DNA of 5,790 bases, taken from positions 1-5,790 of the forward strand of contig JANOCR010000070.1 of the NCBI GenBank assembly GCA_031412355.1, in the 5' to 3' direction. The DNA comes from JAENVT01 sp031412355. Its GTDB lineage: Bacteria; Actinomycetota; Acidimicrobiia; Acidimicrobiales; Ilumatobacteraceae. The position numbers and the translations under genes were made by a program. The notes below the pieces were generated by a model. The model saw only the letters and a list, made by a program, of their open reading frames with translations. It was not told the DNA's origin and ran no database searches. Below are positions 1-4,073 of the stretch, piece by piece. Numbering within the stretch: the stretch's first letter is position 1; every line of letters starts with the position of its first letter.

Positions 1-273
1 CACCCGATCAGACGCCGCGTCGGCGATCGCCGCGAACTTGTCGAGGAACCGGCCGCGATGCACCAGCGCGGCGGCGTCGCGGTTGCTCATCCGACAGTGA
101 TGGCGCAACCACGCCGTCATCGACACCGACCCGTCATCGGCCCACCGGCCGCCAACCTCCAACCGGCGGGCGGCAAGTGCCAGGCGGGCGGCGTCGCGTT
201 CGTGAGCGGCCCAAGCGTCGATGAACTCGCCAGGCGACAAGATGATCTCGTCGAGCGCTGATCCACTGAGCAT
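1..273 (-). CDS. DUF222 / 13E12-repeat family protein, N-terminal part (probable HNH endonuclease relative)
   Basis: The first 91 codons of a gene that runs off the left edge are visible. The protein begins MLSGSALDEI and contains the pattern of the DUF222 N-terminal region: an Arg/Ala-rich helix (about residues 23-37), then G-RWADDGSVSMTAWLRHH (about 40-57), then a second helix carrying RMSNRDAAALVHRGRFLDKF (about 59-78). In this family that region normally precedes further DUF222 sequence and often a C-terminal HNH nuclease domain, which would lie outside the window. The molecular role of the family is poorly defined; members are repeated in mycobacteria (REP13E12) and several there are LexA-regulated. 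The ATG at 273 is preferred because an AGGTG lies 12 nt upstream; a GTG at 288 in the same frame lies inside the putative LexA site and is less likely. The gene is divergent from the small gene at 551. The family call is from recalled motif resemblance; presence of HNH is inferred. Confidence 0.78.
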   Translation of the reverse strand, partial: MLSGSALDEIILSPGEFIDAWAAHERDAARLALAARRLEVGGRWADDGSVSMTAWLRHHCRMSNRDAAALVHRGRFLDKFAAIADAASDRV

Positions 274-280
274 ACTGTGA

Positions 281-296
281 TCGTACACCTGTTCGA
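281..296 (-). promoter_or_regulatory. Putative LexA operator (SOS box) upstream of the DUF222 gene
   Basis: Read on the minus strand the site is TCGAAC-AGGT-GTACGA. The mycobacterial SOS box is TCGAAC-N4-GTTCGA, so 11 of 12 specified bases match. It ends 7 nt before the ATG at 273 and contains the AGGTG that is the best ribosome-binding candidate, so bound LexA would sit over the start region. SOS boxes are known in front of several 13E12/DUF222 genes of Mycobacterium tuberculosis, which fits the gene downstream. Whether this organism's LexA uses the same motif is inferred. Confidence 0.6.
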
Positions 297-316
297 CTCA
301 AACTGCGACCCTCGAA

Positions 317-330
317 CCCATATCCCATAT
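317..330. repeat. Tandem heptamer CCCATAT x2
   Basis: Two perfect head-to-tail copies of CCCATAT (317-323 and 324-330) lie 20 bp beyond the putative LexA site in the upstream region of the DUF222 gene. On the minus strand they read ATATGGGATATGGG, in a locally AT-rich stretch. They could be part of the promoter or a binding site for that gene, but no clear -35/-10 pair was found, and a 14-bp repeat can arise by chance. Confidence 0.3.
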
Positions 331-386
331 AGCTTTCAGCGATACAAACCCACCAAACATCACCACACCAGATAGCCCGGCGAGAA

Positions 387-497
387 TTCCTGGATTTTGA
401 GTTTGAACTCCCCGCGATCTGGAAACGGTTGTGGTGTAACCCCCGTAACCCATAGAGCCCCGCTGCGACCCGCCCCCGGCAGCGGGGCTCTTCGCGT
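387..497 (+). repeat. Copy 1 of a duplicated ~111-nt element ending in a terminator-like hairpin
   Basis: This stretch is related to 780-891 in the same orientation. The left ends align as TTCCT-GGATTTTGAGTTTGA against TTCCTCGAATTTTCTGTTTGA (one gap, three mismatches). Then GTTTGA is followed by exactly 12 nt and CTGG in both copies. An AACCC motif comes 14-15 nt later, and both copies end in a CCCCGCTG/CAGCGGGG hairpin followed by CTCTTCGCGT. Total lengths are 111 and 112 nt. No intact gene lies immediately upstream on the plus strand, so this copy is orphaned. The middle third is poorly conserved. A direct repeat GTAACCC (436-442, 445-451) occurs only here. Confidence 0.55.
454..491. terminator. 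Terminator-like hairpin with no gene to end
   Basis: A perfect 12-bp stem, AGAGCCCCGCTG (454-465) with CAGCGGGGCTCT (480-491), encloses a 14-nt C-rich loop. There is no U tract on either side, which is common for actinobacterial terminators. It lies between two divergent genes (DUF222 leftward from 273, small gene rightward from 551), so no annotated gene ends here on either strand. It could terminate an unannotated plus-strand RNA starting around 300-400, act as an attenuator, or be left over from a lost gene. Confidence 0.5.
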
Positions 498-550
498 CCC
501 GGCTCGGGTCTGAGGTTTCAGATTCGCCGTCGTTGTGAACCATCCATGCG

Positions 551-766
551 ATGAACGCTGACGAGACGATCAACGAGTGGTGGAACAGCCTGACCGTCGA
601 GCAACAAACCGAGGCGCTCACCATCCCCGACAAGCTCCCGGCCTGGATGCCAGACAGTGAGAAGGCGACGGAGATCCTCGCCAATTGGCAGCCTGGCGAG
701 CAGCAGACGGCCGAGTACACGTCGGTGCCGCTGCGTGAGTTTCTCGAGTCCAAGCGCGCCCAATAG
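551..766 (+). CDS. Small acidic Trp-containing protein, function unknown (71 aa)
   Basis: I do not recognise a named family. The 71-residue product begins MNADETINEWWNSLTVEQQ; it has 13 Asp/Glu against 5 Lys/Arg, four Trp (10, 11, 32, 46) and no Cys. The pattern WW-L-EQ-EAL-IPDKLPAWM resembles short uncharacterised actinobacterial proteins in which a Trp-containing helix is followed by an LPxWM turn. Codons are strongly G/C-ending, as expected for a real gene here, which argues for expression. The ATG at 551 is the first start after an in-frame TGA at 536-538. No Shine-Dalgarno sequence precedes it, so translation may be leaderless or weak. No signal peptide or membrane segment is seen, so it is probably cytoplasmic. 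It is convergent with the phosphatase gene and shares the hairpin at 842-886 with it. Confidence 0.65.
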   Translation: MNADETINEWWNSLTVEQQTEALTIPDKLPAWMPDSEKATEILANWQPGEQQTAEYTSVPLREFLESKRAQ

Positions 767-782
767 CAGCCGCAAACATTTC

Positions 783-812
783 CTCGAATTTTCTGTTTGA
801 GGCGAATTCGAG
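783..812. other. Inverted repeat CTCGAATT...AATTCGAG
   Basis: An 8-bp perfect inverted repeat (783-790 with 805-812) is separated by 14 nt and lies 17 nt after the small gene's stop. It could form a weak hairpin in the 3' region or be a protein-binding site. Copy 1 of the element does not preserve this pairing (there a different, 5-bp GAGTT/AACTC repeat occurs at 399-410), so a conserved RNA structure here is not supported. Confidence 0.35.
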
Positions 813-841
813 CTGGGAATGACCTTCTGAAACCCATCCCA

Positions 842-886
842 AAGAGACCCCCGCTGCATTCCGTCCCCTTACAGCGGGGGTCTCTT
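842..886. terminator. Bidirectional terminator between convergent genes
   Basis: A perfect 15-bp stem, AAGAGACCCCCGCTG (842-856) with CAGCGGGGGTCTCTT (872-886), encloses a 15-nt loop. It lies 76 bp after the small gene's stop on the plus strand and 40 bp after the phosphatase stop on the minus strand. It therefore plausibly ends both the short plus-strand transcript and the long minus-strand operon. There is no long U tract, only CTCTT (plus) or TCTCTTT (minus). Confidence 0.75.
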
Positions 887-926
887 CGCGTGTGCGGAGG
901 GTTGTGGCGACAGCACGGCTAGATCG

Positions 927-1511
927 TCAACGTCGCCATGAGGTTTCGGTCCGGCGGGTCTCGTTGAATCCCAGCAGCACTGGGCCGGTGGGGCCGGCGA
1001 GGATTCGACTGACCGACGCCTGGTCGAGGTGGCATCGCCAGCCGACGGTCACGTCGACCCCCAGCGCCCAGGTGACGGCTGCCTTGACCGGCGTGACGTG
1101 TGTAGTGACGACGATCATCTGGTCGACGGCATCGGCGAGAAGTTCCTCGGCGGCAGCAACGACGCGCTCGCGCATCTCGTCCATGCTCTCGCCCCCACCC
1201 GCCCGATACCCGGAGTCCGTACGCCATGTCGCCCAGACGTCGTCGGCCACCTCTGCCACCGGCAGGCCGTCGAGGCTCCCGTAGTCGAGTTCGATCCAGC
1301 GATCGTCGATCTCGTACGGCACGCCGAACGCCTCGGCTGTCTGGCGGGCACGCAGCAGCGGTGAACTGATCACGCGGTCGGGTCGACCCAGCCACTCCGC
1401 GACGCCGGCCGCTTGCGCACGGCCGACCTCATCGAGCGGTAGATCGAGCAGGCCCTGCAACTTGCGAGCAGCATTGGCCTCGGTGCGACCATGACGAACG
1501 AGCACCAGCAC
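927..1511 (-). CDS. Histidine phosphatase (phosphoglycerate-mutase-like, CobC/Rv2228c-type domain)
   Basis: This is a 194-residue cytoplasmic phosphatase of the histidine phosphatase superfamily. The N-terminal LVRHGRTEAN holds the nucleophilic His7 with Arg6. SSPLLRARQTA (49-59) supplies the phosphate-binding Arg. E74 with DYGSLDG (77-83) is the acid/base region, and TTHVTPVKAA (136-145) contains the second catalytic His138. The THVTPxK form followed by HLDQASVS (161-168) matches my recollection of the C-terminal phosphatase domain of mycobacterial Rv2228c better than glycolytic mutases. In Rv2228c an N-terminal RNase H domain is fused; it is absent here. The substrate cannot be told from sequence; alpha-ribazole phosphate is one possibility for CobC relatives. 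The GTG at 1511 puts the RHG motif at the usual position. No Shine-Dalgarno is visible and the nhaA stop is 12 nt upstream in the same frame, so translation is probably coupled to nhaA. It is the last gene before the terminator. Confidence 0.88.
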   Translation of the reverse strand: MLVLVRHGRTEANAARKLQGLLDLPLDEVGRAQAAGVAEWLGRPDRVISSPLLRARQTAEAFGVPYEIDDRWIELDYGSLDGLPVAEVADDVWATWRTDSGYRAGGGESMDEMRERVVAAAEELLADAVDQMIVVTTHVTPVKAAVTWALGVDVTVGWRCHLDQASVSRILAGPTGPVLLGFNETRRTETSWRR

Positions 1512-1523
1512 CCGAACAGTGAA

Positions 1524-2813
1524 TCAGATCTCGGCGCGTTGCGGGCTGCTCCAGCGCAGGATCACGCTCGAACCCACAGCAGCGACGATGGACGCGGCCA
1601 GGATCGCCAGGACAGCATTGGACTGATCGACAGGGTCGGTCAGTGCCAATTCTGCGATGAAGAGCGCGACCGTGAAGCCGATTCCTGCGGCGGCACCGAC
1701 GCCGACAATCTGTCGTGGGACAGCGCCCTCGGGGAGGTCGGCCCGCCCGGCTCGCACCGTGGCGCGCGTCGCCAGCACGACCCCGACGGGCTTGCCGACG
1801 AGCAGGCCGAGGAACACGCCCCACGTGATGGGAGAACCGACGGCGTCGCCAAGCCCATCGGCGGAGATCTCGATGCCGCTGTTGGCGAGCGCGAAGACCG
1901 GAACGATCACGTAGCTCGTCCATGGGTGCAGCACGTGTTGCAGCCACTCGACGACCGACACCGAGCCCCGAGCTAGGTCGCTGGTGGTGCGGGCGGCATC
2001 GGCATCGGACAAGTCGATGAGCTCGTCACTGTCGATCAGATCGGGGCGCAATCGAGGCGTCGACGGAGCAAGCAGACCCATCATGACTCCGGCGAGAGTG
2101 GGATGGATGCCGGCCTCGTAGAGGCTGAGCCACACGAGCCCACCGATGACGACATAGACCCATGTCGAATAGACACCGAGTTGTCGCACCGCCACGGTCG
2201 CGGCGACGCCGACCGCCGCTGCCACCAGCCAGCCGAACATCACGCCGGTCGAATACACCACGGCGATGATCACGATCGCGCCGATGTCGTCGACAATCGC
2301 CAGTCCGAGCAGGAAGGCGCGCAGTGATGCCGGCACGCGCGAGCCGGCGATCGCCAGGATGCCGACCGCCAAAGCGATGTCGGTGGCCATGGGGATCGCC
2401 CAACCTCGAGGTGCCGTGGTGCCGGCGATCGCCAGATAGACGAGCGCAGGTACCAACATGCCGCCGACTGCAGCAGCGCCGGGCAGTAGGGCAGCGCGCC
2501 GCGAAGCCAGATGGCCATCCGTCAGCTCACGCTTGATCTCCAGCCCGACGATCAAGAAGAAGATCGTCATCAGGCCGTCGTTGATCCAATGGCGGATGTC
2601 GAGATCCAAGGTGTGACCGCCGACCGAGACCGCGGCTCGCGATTCCCACAGATCTACGTACGATTGCGACCACGGCGAGTTCGCCCAGGCGAGCGCGATG
2701 ACCGCACCTCCCGCCAACAGGATCGCTCCCAGTGCCTCCGTGTCGAGGAAGTCGCGCAGTGGCGACAGCAGGCGGACGATGGGTGAACGGGTGCGACGAA
2801 AGGCGCGATCCAT
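1524..2813 (-). CDS. nhaA: Na+/H+ antiporter NhaA
   Basis: This is a 429-residue integral membrane antiporter of the NhaA family, exchanging internal Na+ (or Li+) for external H+ in pH and sodium homeostasis. The family landmarks are present: FFLIVGLEIKREL (85-97, equivalent to the pH-sensing Glu region of E. coli), MATDIALAVG (142-151, Asp145 in the unwound helix IV), AIVDDIGAI (172-180, with Asp175-Asp176 matching the ion-binding D163-D164), and LGLLVGKPVG (335-344, Lys341 matching the helix X lysine). About a dozen hydrophobic segments span the protein. The length is slightly above E. coli NhaA (388), with extra residues at the N-terminus and a loop at 252-285. The ATG at 2813 is chosen because a strong GAGGAG lies 6 nt upstream; an in-frame start at 2852 would add 13 residues and lose that site. 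The gene lies 75 bp after the membrane protein gene; no convincing separate promoter was found. NhaR-type regulation is not evident. Confidence 0.95.
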   Translation of the reverse strand: MDRAFRRTRSPIVRLLSPLRDFLDTEALGAILLAGGAVIALAWANSPWSQSYVDLWESRAAVSVGGHTLDLDIRHWINDGLMTIFFLIVGLEIKRELTDGHLASRRAALLPGAAAVGGMLVPALVYLAIAGTTAPRGWAIPMATDIALAVGILAIAGSRVPASLRAFLLGLAIVDDIGAIVIIAVVYSTGVMFGWLVAAAVGVAATVAVRQLGVYSTWVYVVIGGLVWLSLYEAGIHPTLAGVMMGLLAPSTPRLRPDLIDSDELIDLSDADAARTTSDLARGSVSVVEWLQHVLHPWTSYVIVPVFALANSGIEISADGLGDAVGSPITWGVFLGLLVGKPVGVVLATRATVRAGRADLPEGAVPRQIVGVGAAAGIGFTVALFIAELALTDPVDQSNAVLAILAASIVAAVGSSVILRWSSPQRAEI

Positions 2814-2819
2814 AGAAGT

Positions 2820-2825
2820 CTCCTC
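2820..2825 (-). promoter_or_regulatory. Strong ribosome binding site of nhaA
   Basis: GAGGAG on the minus strand lies 6 nt before the ATG at 2813. It is the clearest Shine-Dalgarno sequence in the window and decides the nhaA start. The neighbouring phosphatase and membrane-protein genes lack one. Confidence 0.75.
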
Positions 2826-2888
2826 GTATCCGCCGACCAGACTTCCCGGCACACCTTGATGTTCTGCTCGACCCTATCTGCAGGCGAA

Positions 2889-3362
2889 CTAGCCGGGGGT
2901 CAGAACGCCGTGGTGCACCAGAGCACGCCGGCGCTGCGGATCCGCCAGCTCGCATCGCCGCCACATCCACGCCAGCAGTGCGGCGCCCGCGACCTCGAAG
3001 GCGATGTTCCACCACCCGCGTTGCAGCGATGGCAGGCGCACGTTGTCCCACGACCCGGTGAACGGCCACCAGAACACGCTCGTCGAGGCGAAAGCGCCGT
3101 CCCACACCAAGTGCAACAGCATCCCGATCGGCAACGCCAGCAGCAGTCGACGAATCGGCTTGCGGCCCGCCGTCACCACCATCACCAGAACCAGAACGCC
3201 AACCGAAGTGGTCAGGCTGTGCGCCCAACGGGCGTGACCACCTGGCAGTTCGACCGCATCGGGCAACACCGCGCCAACGGCCAGTAACCGGTAGTCGAAC
3301 CGAGGGTCGCGGAAGACGTACCACACGGAAACAACTGCTGTGCCGATGAACCACAGAAACAT
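2889..3362 (-). CDS. Small polytopic membrane protein, putative YdjM/DUF457-like metal-dependent hydrolase
   Basis: A 157-residue protein with hydrophobic segments at about 2-16, 50-64, 72-87 and 118-134. Conserved-looking polar positions lie at membrane edges: DPRFDYR (19-25), LPD (33-35), HARWAHSL (43-50), HLVWDG (84-89) and VFWWPF (96-101). The combination LPD...HS...HLxWD...FWWP recalls the YdjM/DUF457 group of membrane proteins annotated as metal-dependent hydrolases, in which His and Asp residues could bind a metal ion; the actual reaction is unknown. The ATG at 3362 follows the zinc-ribbon stop after 6 nt with no clear Shine-Dalgarno, suggesting translational coupling. The Arg-rich segment after the last helix (135-146) suggests a cytoplasmic C-terminus. 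The gene itself is likely real; the hydrolase label is only by resemblance. Confidence 0.72.
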   Translation of the reverse strand: MFLWFIGTAVVSVWYVFRDPRFDYRLLAVGAVLPDAVELPGGHARWAHSLTTSVGVLVLVMVVTAGRKPIRRLLLALPIGMLLHLVWDGAFASTSVFWWPFTGSWDNVRLPSLQRGWWNIAFEVAGAALLAWMWRRCELADPQRRRALVHHGVLTPG

Positions 3363-3368
3363 CAGCGG

Positions 3369-4073
3369 TCAGCGGACCAGAACGCGCCCACACTGCGGGC
3401 AGTCGACCAGCTCGTCGGCCGGCAACGACTTGAACGCGTCGACCTCAGCGCGCGACATGTCGAGATGGCAACCGTCGCATTTCAATCCGACGAGCTTGGC
3501 AATACCGATACCGCCGTGCCGGGCGCGCTGCACGTCGTACAGCGCAGCCTCTGCTGCGGTCAGCGCGGCGCGTGCCGCGTCGTACTTCGCTGTCAACTCG
3601 GCTTCTTCATCCGCTCCAGTGCCCTTGGCCATTGCGAGTTGGGCGGAGGCGGATTCCTTCATTGCCACGACGGAATCCTCATCGGCGGCTAGTTCGCTCA
3701 GTCGTTGCTCGGCGTTCGATTGTTGCTCCATCGCGTCGAGCTCGCGGTCGTCGAGCTCGTCGCGATGTGCGTTGAGGATCTCGATCTCGTGGTTGAGCGC
3801 GTCGGCCTGACGAGCTTCGCTCACGATCTTCAGTTGCTGTTCGAGCCGAGTTCGCTTCGCGGTCAGCGCCGCTGCCTCCTGCTCGATCGTCTCGATCGTT
3901 GTCTCTGCCTCGCTCAACTGTGCGCTTGTTGTGGCGATGGCGGCGTGGTGCTCGGCCATCCGCCGCTCGGCATCGGCAAACGTTTCAGCCTCCGGAAGCT
4001 TGGTGAGCCGGCGCTGGAGTTGGTGAAGGGCGATGTCGAGTTGTTGGAGTTGCCATAGTGCTTCGCCGTTCAC
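3369..4073 (-). CDS. Coiled-coil protein with C-terminal C4 zinc ribbon (CT398 / Rv2229c-like)
   Basis: A 234-residue soluble protein. Residues of about 8-165 form a long Glu/Ala/Gln/Arg-rich helical hairpin expected to be a coiled coil. A compact domain follows with two CxxC knuckles, Cys199-Cys202 and Cys225-Cys228, that would bind one Zn2+. This order and length match the zinc-ribbon family that includes Chlamydia CT398, Helicobacter HP0958 and mycobacterial Rv2229c. Relatives serve as scaffolds or chaperones for secretion and flagellar proteins or sigma-54; the role in actinobacteria is not established. The GTG start at 4073 overlaps the PBP stop as GTGA, a classic coupling arrangement, with a weak AAGAAG upstream. 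The typical partner in mycobacteria is an RNase H/phosphatase fusion (Rv2228c); here the phosphatase lies two genes further downstream. Confidence 0.9.
   Translation of the reverse strand: MNGEALWQLQQLDIALHQLQRRLTKLPEAETFADAERRMAEHHAAIATTSAQLSEAETTIETIEQEAAALTAKRTRLEQQLKIVSEARQADALNHEIEILNAHRDELDDRELDAMEQQSNAEQRLSELAADEDSVVAMKESASAQLAMAKGTGADEEAELTAKYDAARAALTAAEAALYDVQRARHGGIGIAKLVGLKCDGCHLDMSRAEVDAFKSLPADELVDCPQCGRVLVR

Larger units (their letters stand above)
780..891 (+). repeat. Copy 2 of the duplicated ~112-nt element, 3' region of the small gene
   Basis: This is the partner of 387-497. It starts 14 nt after the TAG of the small gene (764-766) and ends at the TTCGCGT following the hairpin. 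Compared with copy 1, the left hairpin arm gains an A and a C and the right arm gains the matching G and T, so pairing is kept. That suggests the structure has been under selection. If transcribed from the small gene, this element is its 3' untranslated region and terminator. Confidence 0.55.

Noticed and set aside
395..412. Possible tRNA T-arm (GTTTGAACTC region, TTCAAAC on the minus strand)
   Set aside because: No 5-bp T stem, anticodon arm or acceptor stem could be paired around it on either strand.
436..451. Direct repeat GTAACCC with 2-nt spacer as an iteron or operator
   Set aside because: There are only two short copies, and they are absent from the second element copy; too weak to call a site.
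298..837. Minus-strand open frame of 179 codons across the left intergenic regions and the small gene
   Set aside because: It is antisense to a gene with convincing codon use, runs through both hairpins, and its product is rich in Ser, Cys and Arg without any domain pattern.
1491..1976. Plus-strand open frame of 161 codons antisense to nhaA
   Set aside because: It is Asp/Arg/His-rich low-complexity sequence opposite conserved NhaA helices.
2814..2852. Longer nhaA with a start at 2852
   Set aside because: It would translate through the strong GAGGAG site that serves the ATG at 2813, and the added 13 residues are not expected in the family.
2871..2876. TAGGGT on the minus strand as a -10 box for nhaA
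   Set aside because: No matching -35 element is present at a suitable distance, and a TANNNT hexamer alone is expected by chance.
2527..3393. Minus-strand open frame of 288 codons overlapping nhaA and the membrane protein gene
   Set aside because: It is Arg/Gly-rich and lies in a shifted frame over two well-supported genes, typical of GC-rich shadow frames.
3340..3810. Plus-strand open frame of 156 codons, Ser/Ala-rich
   Set aside because: It is antisense to the zinc-ribbon protein; the Ser runs mirror the Glu/Ala codons of the coiled coil.
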